Positions 1 to 6,497 of a DNA stretch of 13,338 bases are shown here, one piece after another (positions within the stretch are counted from its first letter, which is position 1; each line of letters opens with the position of its first letter). The notes below the pieces were generated by a model. That model had not been told where the DNA came from, searched no databases, and was given only the letters and a program-made list of their open reading frames with translations. Source of the DNA: DASWUD01 sp036401755 (GTDB taxonomy: Bacteria; Pseudomonadota; Gammaproteobacteria; Thiohalomonadales; Thiohalomonadaceae); NCBI GenBank assembly GCA_036401755.1, contig DASWUD010000257.1, positions 1 through 13,338 of the forward strand. Reading direction: 5' to 3'. The translations under genes were made by a program, and so were the position numbers.

Positions 1-740
1 GCACGCTGTTTCCGGTGGAGGCGATGGCCGAACTCGCCGATGGCGTCGGTGCCCAGTTTCACACCGACGCAGTGCAGGCGGTGGGCAAGGTGCCCATCGA
101 CCTGAAGAAGACCAAGATCCACATGCTCTCTCTCTCCGGTCACAAACTGCACGCGCCGAAGGGGATCGGTGTGCTCTATCTGCGCCGTGGCACCCGCTAC
201 CGACCGCTGCTGCGCGGTGGTCATCAGGAGCGTGGCCGTCGCGCCGGTACGGAAAACACTGCCTCGATTGTCGCTCTGGGCAAGGCAGCAGAGCAGGCCA
301 TGCATTCTATGGCTCATGAAAACAGCGTGGTGAGGCAGCTGCGCGATCGGCTGGAGCAGGGGATCCTCGCCCAGGTACCCAACGCCTTTGTCACCGGTGA
401 TCCCGACAACCGTCTGCCCAACACCTGCAACATCGCCTTTGAGTTTATCGAAGGCGAAGGGATCCTGCTGCTGCTCAACAAAATGGGCATCGCTGCATCG
501 AGCGGTTCCGCCTGTACTTCGGGTTCCCTTGAACCGTCACATGTGATGCGCGCCATGGGAATTCCCTACACCGCCGCCCACGGCACGGTGCGCTTCTCAC
601 TGTCGCGCTACACCACCGCTGAAGAGGTCGAACGCGTCATCGCCGCCGTACCGCCCATCGTGGCGCAACTGCGCAAGCTTTCGCCCTATTGGGGTGCAAA
701 CGGACCCAAGGCCGATACCTTCACCCCCAGCTATGCGTAA
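1..740 (+). CDS. nifS: Cysteine desulfurase NifS (3' part, start outside window)
   Basis: This is the C-terminal 245 residues or so of NifS, the PLP-dependent enzyme that takes sulfur from cysteine and passes it to the NifU scaffold for nitrogenase Fe-S clusters. The frame is open from base 3 with TLFPVEAMAELADG, which lies in the interior of the roughly 400-residue family, so the real start is upstream of the window. The PLP-binding lysine is visible in SLSGHKLHAPKG (Lys codon 144-146). The sulfur-carrying catalytic cysteine is in SSGSACTSGSLEPSHVM (Cys codon 513-515). This version of the active-site loop is typical of NifS. A terminator at 833-858 closes the gene, and nifV-W-Z-M follow as a separate unit. 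An IscS-type housekeeping copy is unlikely because of the nif neighbours. Confidence 0.96.
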   Translation, partial: TLFPVEAMAELADGVGAQFHTDAVQAVGKVPIDLKKTKIHMLSLSGHKLHAPKGIGVLYLRRGTRYRPLLRGGHQERGRRAGTENTASIVALGKAAEQAMHSMAHENSVVRQLRDRLEQGILAQVPNAFVTGDPDNRLPNTCNIAFEFIEGEGILLLLNKMGIAASSGSACTSGSLEPSHVMRAMGIPYTAAHGTVRFSLSRYTTAEEVERVIAAVPPIVAQLRKLSPYWGANGPKADTFTPSYA

Positions 741-763
741 TAGGTTAGCCCTTAACGCTGTTG

Positions 764-800
764 CCCCTCTCTCCCTCAGGGAGAGGGGTGGGGTGAGGGG
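764..800. repeat. REP-like intergenic palindrome
   Basis: A C/T-rich arm CTCTCCC (769-775) faces its complement GGGAGAG (779-785) across a 3-base loop, and is followed by the G-rich tail GGGGTGGGGTGAGGGG. This layout resembles a dispersed intergenic palindrome (REP-like family) common in many proteobacterial genomes; that resemblance is from memory, not from a search. It lies 24 bases after the nifS stop and upstream of the intrinsic terminator. Only one copy is in this window. Confidence 0.6.
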
Positions 801-832
801 ACAGAAGGGTTGATTTACTTAAAGTGGCGTTT

Positions 833-858
833 GGCGGGATTTTATCCCGCCATTTTTT
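833..858 (+). terminator. Intrinsic terminator after nifS
   Basis: GGCGGGAT (833-840) pairs perfectly with ATCCCGCC (844-851) around a TTT loop. T832 and A852 can extend the stem by one pair. A run of six T follows at 853-858. This is a textbook Rho-independent terminator on the + strand, 92 bases after the nifS stop. It separates nifS from nifV and explains why nifV has its own promoter. Confidence 0.9.
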
Positions 859-873
859 GTCAGCTTTCCTACA
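858..873 (+). promoter_or_regulatory. NifA upstream activator site (UAS)
   Basis: TGTCAGCTTTCCTACA is an exact match to the NifA recognition pattern TGT-N10-ACA. It sits about 75-90 bases upstream of the -24 element at 946, a normal distance for an enhancer-binding protein acting through DNA looping. Its first base is the last T of the nifS terminator. No second perfect TGT-N10-ACA was found between 741 and 990, and no convincing IHF site was seen in between, although 926-944 is A/T-rich. Confidence 0.8.
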
Positions 874-945
874 AGGGACGAAATATCTGTTCGCCGTAAA
901 TTCGCCACTCCTTGTAACCTCATGAGTAATTGTCAATTTTTTCTG

Positions 946-961
946 TGGCCCGCCTTTTGCT
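946..961 (+). promoter_or_regulatory. Sigma-54 (-24/-12) promoter of nifV-W-Z-M
   Basis: TGGCCCGCCTTTTGCT matches the sigma-54 consensus TGGCACG-N4-TTGCW with one mismatch and exact GG-N10-GC spacing (GG 947-948, GC 959-960). Transcription would start near 971-972, giving a leader of about 22 bases before the nifV ATG at 994. Together with the NifA site upstream, this makes the nifV operon a classic NifA/RpoN target, expressed under nitrogen-fixing conditions. Confidence 0.88.
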
Positions 962-993
962 GATGATGGCTAACAGTCACCGGAGTTAACGCC

Positions 994-2181
994 ATGAAAC
1001 CGGTTCGCGTCACAATAAACGATACCACCCTGCGTGACGGTGAGCAGAGCGCCGGTGTCGCCTTTTCGCGCGAGGAGAAAGTGGCCATTGCCCGAGCGCT
1101 CAACGGCTTGGGTGTGCGCGAGATGGAGATCGGCATTCCGGTGATGGGCGAGGATGAGCGGGACGATATCCGTGCCATCGTCGAGCTCGGTCTTACGGCG
1201 GAGCTGATGGTGTGGAGCCGCATGCACGCACCGGATATCGCTCTGTGCAAGGGGCTTGGGGTCAAGCGCATCGACCTGTCGGTGCCGGTCTCCCAACAGC
1301 AGCTCCGTCACAAACTGGGGCGCACTAGCGAATACATCTTCGAGTGCATCGAGCGCTGTGTCGCCGACGCACTCGATCTGGGGTTCGCGGTGTGCGTGGG
1401 AGGGGAGGATGCTTCACGCGCCGATGACGATTTCCTGCTGCGGGTGATCGAGGCTGCGCAACGCGCTGGCGCCACACGTTTCCGCTTTGCCGACACGGTG
1501 GGGGTGATGGAGCCGTTTGGTGTGCTGGAGCGCATGCGCCGGCTGCGCGCCAACAGCGATCTCGAAATCGAAATGCATGCCCATGACGATCTGGGACTGG
1601 CGACCGCCAACACCCTGGCGGCCGTGTTGGGAGGTGCCAGCCACGTCAACACCACGGTCAACGGACTGGGTGAGCGTGCCGGCAACGCGGCGCTGGAAGA
1701 GGTGGTGCTCGGCCTGCACCGTCCCTACGGTATCGAAACAGGCATCGCGCTGCACAACTATCCCGCTGTCTCGCGCCTGGTCGAGCTGGCTTCGGGTCGT
1801 CCCATCCAGTGGCAGAAGAGTGTGGTGGGCGAGGGGGTGTTTACCCATGAGGCGGGCATCCATGTGGATGGACTGCTCAAGGACCCGCGCAACTATCAGG
1901 GACTCGACCCGGCCGAGGTGGGGCGTACCCATCGGCTGGTGCTCGGCAAGCACTCGGGAGCCCACGCCGTGCAACTCGGCTATGCCGAGTTGGGTATCAG
2001 CCTGACGCGTGAACAGGCCGCACTGTTGCTGCCGTCACTGCGCCGACTGGTCACCAGCACCAAGCAGACCCCGGCGCCAGCGCAATTGTTGGCGCTCCAT
2101 GAGGCGTTGATGGCAACCCTCGCCGCAACAGGTAGTGCCCCCATCAATGACACCATTTTCACGACCGCCGAAGAGGTATAA
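994..2181 (+). CDS. nifV: Homocitrate synthase NifV
   Basis: NifV condenses acetyl-CoA with 2-oxoglutarate to homocitrate, the organic ligand of the iron-molybdenum cofactor. The 395-residue protein has the usual family length. It opens with the catalytic-loop motif DTTLRDGEQ (10-18), carries the metal-binding HAHDDLG (His195, His197) inside a TIM barrel, and shows NGLGERAGNAALE (223-235). The C-terminal part contains GEGVFTHEAGIHVDGLL (279-295) and LVLGKHSG (315-322), as in homocitrate and isopropylmalate synthases. The ATG at 994 has GGAG at 982-985, eight bases upstream. The gene is first in a unit driven by the sigma-54/NifA promoter. The alternative, 2-isopropylmalate synthase, is ruled out mainly by length and nif context. 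Confidence 0.96.
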   Translation: MKPVRVTINDTTLRDGEQSAGVAFSREEKVAIARALNGLGVREMEIGIPVMGEDERDDIRAIVELGLTAELMVWSRMHAPDIALCKGLGVKRIDLSVPVSQQQLRHKLGRTSEYIFECIERCVADALDLGFAVCVGGEDASRADDDFLLRVIEAAQRAGATRFRFADTVGVMEPFGVLERMRRLRANSDLEIEMHAHDDLGLATANTLAAVLGGASHVNTTVNGLGERAGNAALEEVVLGLHRPYGIETGIALHNYPAVSRLVELASGRPIQWQKSVVGEGVFTHEAGIHVDGLLKDPRNYQGLDPAEVGRTHRLVLGKHSGAHAVQLGYAELGISLTREQAALLLPSLRRLVTSTKQTPAPAQLLALHEALMATLAATGSAPINDTIFTTAEEV

Positions 2182-2185
2182 AGAG

Positions 2186-2503
2186 ATGAGCAACTGCGAA
2201 TGGCTCGAAGAGTTGGATGAGCTGGAGTCGGCCGAGGATTTTCTCGACTACTTCGAGATTGCCTATGAGCGCTCCGTGGTCCAGATCAATCGTCTCCATA
2301 TCCTGCAGCGCTTCAGTAATTACCTGAAACAATCACAGGATCAGGGCCGTGACTTCTATCGCGCCGCACTGCAGCGCGCCTATGACGATTTTGTCAGCTC
2401 CAGTGCGCAGACCGAAAAGGTCTTCAAGGTGTTTCGCCTGGGTGAACCGCAAGAGGTCGCAATTCCTATCGAACGCTTCATCACCCGTAGCATACCGTCA
2501 TGA
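2186..2503 (+). CDS. nifW: Nitrogenase stabilising/protective protein NifW
   Basis: NifW is a small cytoplasmic protein that associates with the MoFe protein during its maturation and helps protect it from oxygen. The 105-residue product has the family's size and its recognisable core: an acidic N-terminus (LEELDELESAEDFLDYF), then VVQINRLHILQRFSNYL (31-47). The start chosen is the ATG at 2186, four bases after the nifV stop. An in-frame ATG at 2135 lies inside nifV and would add residues not seen in the family. AGAGG just before the nifV stop can serve as ribosome site. The stop overlaps the nifZ start as ATGA (2500-2503), so translation of the two is coupled. Confidence 0.92.
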   Translation: MSNCEWLEELDELESAEDFLDYFEIAYERSVVQINRLHILQRFSNYLKQSQDQGRDFYRAALQRAYDDFVSSSAQTEKVFKVFRLGEPQEVAIPIERFITRSIPS

Positions 2504-2949
2504 AACACCGTTTCAACTATGGTGACGCGGTGCGCGTCATCCGCAATCTGCGCGACGACGGGACCTTTCCCGGGGAGAAGACCGGTAACCTGCTGGTGCG
2601 TCGCGGCAGTATCGGCTATGTGCGCGACATGGGTACATTTTTGCAGGATCAGATCATCTACACCGTCCATTTTCTCGATGCCGATCGTGTGATCGGGTGT
2701 CGTGAGGAGGAGTTGATCGGCAGCGACGAGCCCTGGGTTGCGACCCGTTTTGAAAGTCGCGAACGGGTGCGCAGCGCCATGCCCTTGGGCTTCAACGGCC
2801 AGATTGTGGTGCAGCCCGGCGTTGTGGGTGAGGTGCTCAAGGTGATGCGCAGTGAAACAGGCAACAGCTACCAGGTACTGTTTGCCGACAAGGCGTTCGT
2901 GGTCGCCGAGCGAGGCCTCGCGCCACTGCAGGAGGGCGGCCATGAGTGA
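2500..2949 (+). CDS. nifZ: Nitrogen fixation protein NifZ
   Basis: NifZ helps form the second P-cluster of the MoFe protein, acting with NifW and other assembly factors. The 149-residue product starts with the family's typical FNYGDAVRVIRNLRDDGTFP (5-24) and continues with RRGSIGYVRDMGTFLQDQ. A second, shorter copy of the same small beta-barrel-like fold appears at about 96-144 (GQIVVQPGVVGEVLKV and QVLFADKAFVVAERGLAPL), which is normal for NifZ. The ATG overlaps the nifW stop by four bases, and no strong ribosome site precedes it, which fits translational coupling. The 3' end overlaps nifM by eight bases and contains the nifM ribosome site. Confidence 0.92.
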   Translation: MKHRFNYGDAVRVIRNLRDDGTFPGEKTGNLLVRRGSIGYVRDMGTFLQDQIIYTVHFLDADRVIGCREEELIGSDEPWVATRFESRERVRSAMPLGFNGQIVVQPGVVGEVLKVMRSETGNSYQVLFADKAFVVAERGLAPLQEGGHE

Positions 2950-3868
2950 GGCATCAGCATTGTGCAACTACTTCCGGTTGCGCGGCGCGCTGTTGCGCTA
3001 CCAGCAGCTGCCGTGGCAGTTGAACGCAGCGCAACAGGCCGACCTTGCACGGGCCGTGAGCCGGGAGGAGCAATTGGTGAGGCGTGCACTGGCCGCGCCG
3101 GAAGCAAATGATGCAGATGTAGAGCAGACTCTACTGGATCAGACGGTGGCGAGTTTATTAGCCACTCTCGCCCCGCGGGGCGATTTGGAACAGCTCCTGG
3201 GCAAAGCCGGCTTGCAAGTGAGAACCCTGGCAACAGCTGTTGACGCTGAGCTGCGGGCTGCAACGGTGCTGGAGCGACTTATGTCAGCTGCACTCCCCTC
3301 GCCGCAGGAGGTCCAGCGCTGGTTCGAGGCACACCCGGCGCAGTTTGTGGTGCCCGAGCGGCGCGAAGCATTTCAGATCCTGATCACGGTCAATGAGAGC
3401 TATCCGGAGAATCGGCGTGAAGTAGCGCGCCAGCGCATCAAAGAGGTGGCGCGCCAGGTGCAACGTGCTCCGGAAAGTTTCGGCGCGCTGGCACTGGGCC
3501 ACTCCGAGTGCCCCAGTGCCGTCGAGGCCGGCCGTCTGGGGGTCATGGTGCCTGGCCACCTCTATCCAGAACTCGACCGCGCCCTCTTTTCGCTGCAGAG
3601 CGGGGCGGTCAGCGAGGTGGTGGAGTCCCCGTTGGGATTTCACCTGCTGCGCTGCGGCGTGATCGAGCCTTCCCGACGGTTAGCCTGGGAGGAGGTGCAG
3701 GAGCCACTTACCCAACGCATCGCCGAGAAAAATCGCAAACGCTTGCTGCAACAGTGGCTTACAGAGAGCCGGGACCCCAGTGGTGCCCTCTCATCTCCGG
3801 CATCCGCTCGCCTCACTGCGAGTGGGGATTGCTCAGACGGGCAGGTAACCAGGTGCGCTGTGGACTAA
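2942..3868 (+). CDS. nifM: NifM, parvulin-type peptidyl-prolyl isomerase
   Basis: NifM is a PpiC/parvulin-family prolyl isomerase needed to mature the nitrogenase Fe protein (NifH). The product is 308 residues. A helical N-terminal part (about 1-130) leads into the parvulin domain at about 138-238, with REAFQILITVNES, AGRLGVMVPGHLYPELDRA and VVESPLGFHLLRCGV. An alpha-helical segment (VQEPLTQRIAEKNRKRLLQQWL) follows. The ATG at 2942 has a strong GGAGG at 2931-2935, six bases upstream. Earlier in-frame ATGs lie inside nifZ. The last 32 residues (277-308) form a polar, low-complexity tail rich in Ser/Ala beyond the usual end of the family. No signal peptide is present, so it acts in the cytoplasm. 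Confidence 0.93.
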   Translation: MSEASALCNYFRLRGALLRYQQLPWQLNAAQQADLARAVSREEQLVRRALAAPEANDADVEQTLLDQTVASLLATLAPRGDLEQLLGKAGLQVRTLATAVDAELRAATVLERLMSAALPSPQEVQRWFEAHPAQFVVPERREAFQILITVNESYPENRREVARQRIKEVARQVQRAPESFGALALGHSECPSAVEAGRLGVMVPGHLYPELDRALFSLQSGAVSEVVESPLGFHLLRCGVIEPSRRLAWEEVQEPLTQRIAEKNRKRLLQQWLTESRDPSGALSSPASARLTASGDCSDGQVTRCAVD

Positions 3869-3912
3869 TCTTGTTTCAGCCGGCAGTCACTCGCCGGATG
3901 TGGAGCATGCCC

Positions 3913-4002
3913 ATGCCAAAATTTGCCAAACTGCTTCTCGCCTGCCTGCTCTGCCTGGCCGTTATTACCGGGTTGGTCCTGCTTGCCCAACGGTTGTTGT
4001 GA
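3913..4002 (+). CDS. Possible tiny single-span membrane protein
   Basis: This short frame encodes 29 residues starting MPKFAKLLLACLLCLAV. It is one hydrophobic helix after two lysines, ending QRLL. GGAG at 3902-3905 lies seven bases before the ATG at 3913. In-frame ATGs at 3898 and 3907 would give up to 34 residues. It lies 44 bases after nifM and 64 bases before the DUF2892 gene, on the same strand. A hairpin (4023-4040) follows. I do not recognise a family. The reasons to list it are the plausible ribosome site and the clean amphipathic-to-hydrophobic pattern; chance cannot be excluded at this length. Confidence 0.4.
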   Translation: MPKFAKLLLACLLCLAVITGLVLLAQRLL

Positions 4003-4022
4003 CCTATGCTATGTATGTTATT

Positions 4023-4040
4023 CCCCTCATCGGTGAGGGG
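4023..4040 (+). other. Hairpin between the small ORF and the DUF2892 gene
   Basis: CCCCTCA (4023-4029) pairs perfectly with TGAGGGG (4034-4040) around a TCGG loop. It is a stable hairpin in RNA but no T-run follows, so it is not a canonical intrinsic terminator. It may pause transcription or protect mRNA ends downstream of the preceding genes. It ends 26 bases before the DUF2892 start codon. Confidence 0.55.
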
Positions 4041-4066
4041 CGTGGCTATTCAAGATGGAGCATGCA

Positions 4067-4267
4067 ATGAAAAAGAACATGGGTACGGCAGACAAACTGA
4101 TCCGACTGACGGTGGTGGCGATCATCGCCATTCTCTATTTCAGCGGACAACTCACGGGTATCGCGGCGGTGGTCCTCGGTATCGTGGCGGTGGCCTTCCT
4201 GCTGACCAGTCTGATCGGCTGGTGCCCCACCTACGTGCCATTCGGGATCTCCACCAAGAAAAAGTGA
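4067..4267 (+). CDS. Small DUF2892 (YgaP-type) inner-membrane protein
   Basis: The 66-residue protein has a short polar start with MGTADKLIRL, then two closely spaced hydrophobic spans (about 14-28 and 32-50), then GWCPTYVPFGIST and a KKK tail. This pattern is the DUF2892 membrane domain, known as the C-terminal half of the rhodanese YgaP and as stand-alone proteins in many sulfur-metabolising bacteria. The single cysteine in GWCP is characteristic. The ATG at 4067 is preferred over the in-frame ATG at 4055 because GGAG (4057-4060) sits six bases before it. It lies at the end of the nif block but is not a known nif gene. Its function is not established. Confidence 0.82.
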   Translation: MKKNMGTADKLIRLTVVAIIAILYFSGQLTGIAAVVLGIVAVAFLLTSLIGWCPTYVPFGISTKKK

Positions 4268-4285
4268 CCCCGAATTTTTCTGACG

Positions 4286-4311
4286 CGCGGCTTCGCCAGG
4301 TCGAAGCCGCG
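4286..4311. other. Inverted repeat between convergent genes
   Basis: CGCGGCTTCG (4286-4295) is perfectly complementary to CGAAGCCGCG (4302-4311) with a six-base loop. It lies in the 105-base gap where the DUF2892 gene (+) and the slipin gene (-) converge. A T-run (TTTTT, 4275-4279) is on the wrong side to serve a + strand terminator, and the - strand has A's there. A bidirectional transcription barrier is likely from its position, but it is not a canonical terminator for either strand. Confidence 0.55.
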
Positions 4312-4372
4312 GGCCCTCCCTTGCGAAAAATATCCGTCGATAAAGCGTCTGCACCAGGACTGGCCACGGTTC

Positions 4373-5125
4373 TTAGCTCTTCGGCTTCTTCAGAAACGGT
4401 TCAATCAGATCCATCGGCAGCGGGAAAACGATGGTACTGTTCTTGTCGGTGCCGATATCGTTGAGCGTTTGCAGGTAGCGCAGTTGCAGTGACTCGGGCT
4501 GGCTGGCGAGGATCACAGCGGCTTCACGCAGTTTTTCCGCAGCCTGCTGTTCGCCTTCGGCGAGGATCACCTTGGCACGGCGCAGACGTTCCGCCTCGGC
4601 CTGCTTGGCGATGGCGCGTACCATGCTCTCATCCAGGTCCACGTGCTTGATCTCCACGTTGGCGACCTTGATACCCCAGGCATCGGTCTGCTTGTCGAGG
4701 ATGAGCTGGATATCGTTGTTGAGCTTGTCGCGCTCGGCCAGCATGTCATCCAGTTCATGCTGCCCCAGTACCGAACGCAGCGTGGTCTGCGCCAGCTGCG
4801 AGGTGGCCTCCAGAAAATTCTCCACCTGGATGATGGCGCGCTGCGGGTCGATGACGCGGAAATAGATCACCGCGTTGACCTTCACCGAAACGTTGTCGCG
4901 CGATATCACATCCTGGCTCGGTACATCCATCACCACTGTGCGCAGGTCGACGCGCTCCATGGCTTGCACCATGGGTATGACGATGATCAGCCCTGGTCCT
5001 TTCACCTTCCAGAAGCGTCCCAGCATGAAGATCACCCCGCGCTCATATTCACGCAGGATGCGGATCGCCGACAGCAGCAGGACGATCAGCACACCGAGTA
5101 GCAACATTCCGAAATAGCCGATCAT
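4373..5125 (-). CDS. Slipin (stomatin/prohibitin-family SPFH protein)
   Basis: The 250-residue protein has one N-terminal membrane hairpin (about 3-22), the SPFH domain (about 23-190) with EYERGVIFMLGRFWKVKGPG, VDLRTVVMDVPSQDVISRDN and NVEIKHVDLDESMVRAIAKQ, then an Ala/Glu-rich coiled-coil (about 172-208). A hydrophobic C-terminal stretch, STIVFPLPMDLIEPFL, follows. Slipins form large membrane-bound oligomers that organise lipid domains. The start overlaps the stop of the upstream nfeD gene as ATGA, with AAGAGGAGC as a good ribosome site. In archaea the NfeD partner protease is known to cut the hydrophobic C-terminal region of its stomatin; the corresponding region is present here. Confidence 0.93.
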   Translation of the reverse strand: MIGYFGMLLLGVLIVLLLSAIRILREYERGVIFMLGRFWKVKGPGLIIVIPMVQAMERVDLRTVVMDVPSQDVISRDNVSVKVNAVIYFRVIDPQRAIIQVENFLEATSQLAQTTLRSVLGQHELDDMLAERDKLNNDIQLILDKQTDAWGIKVANVEIKHVDLDESMVRAIAKQAEAERLRRAKVILAEGEQQAAEKLREAAVILASQPESLQLRYLQTLNDIGTDKNSTIVFPLPMDLIEPFLKKPKS

Positions 5126-6447
5126 GATTTGCTCCTCTTTTCTGACTCGCTTACGGGGACTACCTGCAATACAAGCCCATCACGGCCGATCACCCGTATC
5201 TTCTGGCCACGTTGCAGTGGTGTGGCGCTGACGGCCTGCCACAACTCGCTGTGAACCCGCACCATGCCACGGTCATCAATGACCAGCCCCACTGCACCCG
5301 TCAGCTCCTCGGCACCGCTCACCACCGGTCGTCGGCGCGCCTTGAACACCATGCCGAGCATGAGCACGAAGAACACCGCCGAGAGCAGGGCGATGGCGCC
5401 AATCAGGGAGCGGGCGATGGTGAAGCCCGGGACATCAGTGTCGAACAGCATGATCGAACCGATGACAAAGGAGAGCACCCCGCCGATGCCCAGGGCACCA
5501 AAGCTGGGTACGAAGGCCTCGGCTACCATCAGCGCAACACCGAGCAGGATCAGCCCGAGGCCGGCGTAGTTGATGGGCAAGATCTGAAAAGCAAACATGG
5601 CGATGAGCAGGCAGATGGCGCCTACCACACCGGGTAGGATGGCGCCGGGATTGGTGAATTCGAAGATCAGGCCATAGATGCCGATCATGATCAGGATATA
5701 GGCGACGTTGGGATCGGTGATGGTGGCGAGTAGTTTGTTGCGCCAGTCGGGGGTGACACTCTCCAATTCGATGCCGCGGGTATGCAGCGTGCGTTCGCCG
5801 CCGGGTACCTGCACGGTGCGCCCATCGAGTTGCCGCATCAGTGCCTCGATGTCCGGGGCGATCATATCGATTACATGAAGTTTGAGCGCCTCGTCGGCCT
5901 GCAGACTGACGCCCTGGCGCACCGCCTGTTCGGCCCAGTCGGCATTGCGGCCGCGCAGGGTGGCAAGGCCACGGATATAGGCCACCGCATCGTTCATCAC
6001 TTTGTGCTCCATCGCCGAGCCATCTTCTTGCGGGCCATTTTTCTCCTCACCACCACCGGGGGCGACGGAGACCGGCGTGGCCGCCCCCAGGTTGCTGGCC
6101 GGGGACATTGCCGCCACCTGACAGGCGTAGAGAATGTAGGTGCCGGCGCTGGCGGCGCGAGCTCCGTTGGGATGGACATAGCCGACCACCGGTACCGGTG
6201 AGGCGAGGATCGCCTTGATGATGTCGCGCATGGAGGAGTCGAGTCCGCCCGGCGTATCGAGGCGCAGCAGTATCAGTTCCGCCTGCTCGTCGGCGGCGCG
6301 CTTCAGGGCGCGCTGCACATAGTCGCGGGTGGCCGGTCCGATGGGGCCATCCACATCCAGACGCAGGCCGTGAGGTGTCTGTGCTGGCGTCAGGCAACTT
6401 GCCAGCAGCATCAGCGGAAACAGCAGGTAAAGCAGTGTGCGGGGCAT
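5122..6447 (-). CDS. nfeD: NfeD-family membrane ClpP-like serine protease
   Basis: This is the long form of NfeD. From the ATG at 6447 it has 441 residues: a signal segment (1-18), a periplasmic ClpP-like protease domain (about 27-225), several membrane spans (about 248-366), and a C-terminal OB-fold NfeD domain (about 377-432). The catalytic serine is Ser100 in GARAASAGTYI and the catalytic lysine is Lys149 in HKVMNDAVAYI, matching the Ser-Lys dyad known in archaeal PH1510. The signal segment ends LMLLASC, a lipobox-like pattern with Cys18. In-frame ATGs at 6480 and 6453 also exist. 6447 is preferred because AAGG (forward 6456-6459) is eight bases before it and the signal peptide then starts MPRTLLYLL. 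The gene is coupled to slipin downstream and probably processes it. Confidence 0.93.
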   Translation of the reverse strand: MPRTLLYLLFPLMLLASCLTPAQTPHGLRLDVDGPIGPATRDYVQRALKRAADEQAELILLRLDTPGGLDSSMRDIIKAILASPVPVVGYVHPNGARAASAGTYILYACQVAAMSPASNLGAATPVSVAPGGGEEKNGPQEDGSAMEHKVMNDAVAYIRGLATLRGRNADWAEQAVRQGVSLQADEALKLHVIDMIAPDIEALMRQLDGRTVQVPGGERTLHTRGIELESVTPDWRNKLLATITDPNVAYILIMIGIYGLIFEFTNPGAILPGVVGAICLLIAMFAFQILPINYAGLGLILLGVALMVAEAFVPSFGALGIGGVLSFVIGSIMLFDTDVPGFTIARSLIGAIALLSAVFFVLMLGMVFKARRRPVVSGAEELTGAVGLVIDDRGMVRVHSELWQAVSATPLQRGQKIRVIGRDGLVLQVVPVSESEKRSKS

Positions 6448-6481
6448 GGCCATCACCTTGCGAAGTGATGCACCAAGCATA

Positions 6482-6497
6482 TGCAGCGGATCTGCCA
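6482..6497 (-). promoter_or_regulatory. Possible sigma-54 promoter of nfeD-slipin
   Basis: On the - strand TGGCAGATCCGCTGCA has the sigma-54 layout: TGGCA at -24, CTGCA at -12, and exact GG-N10-GC spacing. It matches 9 of 12 defined consensus positions, weaker than the nifV promoter. A start near 6471 would leave about 24 bases of leader before the nfeD ATG at 6447, including its ribosome site. The -24 part overlaps one arm of a hairpin (6489-6520). The gene next door encodes a sigma-54 activator, which raises the plausibility, but chance matches of this quality occur in GC-rich DNA. Confidence 0.4.

Noticed and set aside
913..928. Second possible NifA site TGT-N10-GTA
   Set aside because: The right half is GTA rather than ACA, and it is too close to the -24 element for a normal enhancer position.
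2852..2941. Upstream extension of nifM inside nifZ
   Set aside because: The earlier ATG lies within nifZ and lacks family support, while the ATG at 2942 has a strong GGAGG six bases before it.
3860..3876. Sigma-54-like TGG...TTG after nifM
   Set aside because: The spacing of the conserved GG and G/C pairs is wrong, with no GC doublet at the -12 position.
4006..4464. + strand open frame of 152 codons covering the DUF2892 gene and running into slipin
   Set aside because: It is out of frame with the clear DUF2892 protein, crosses the convergent hairpin and extends antisense into slipin. It shows no motif.
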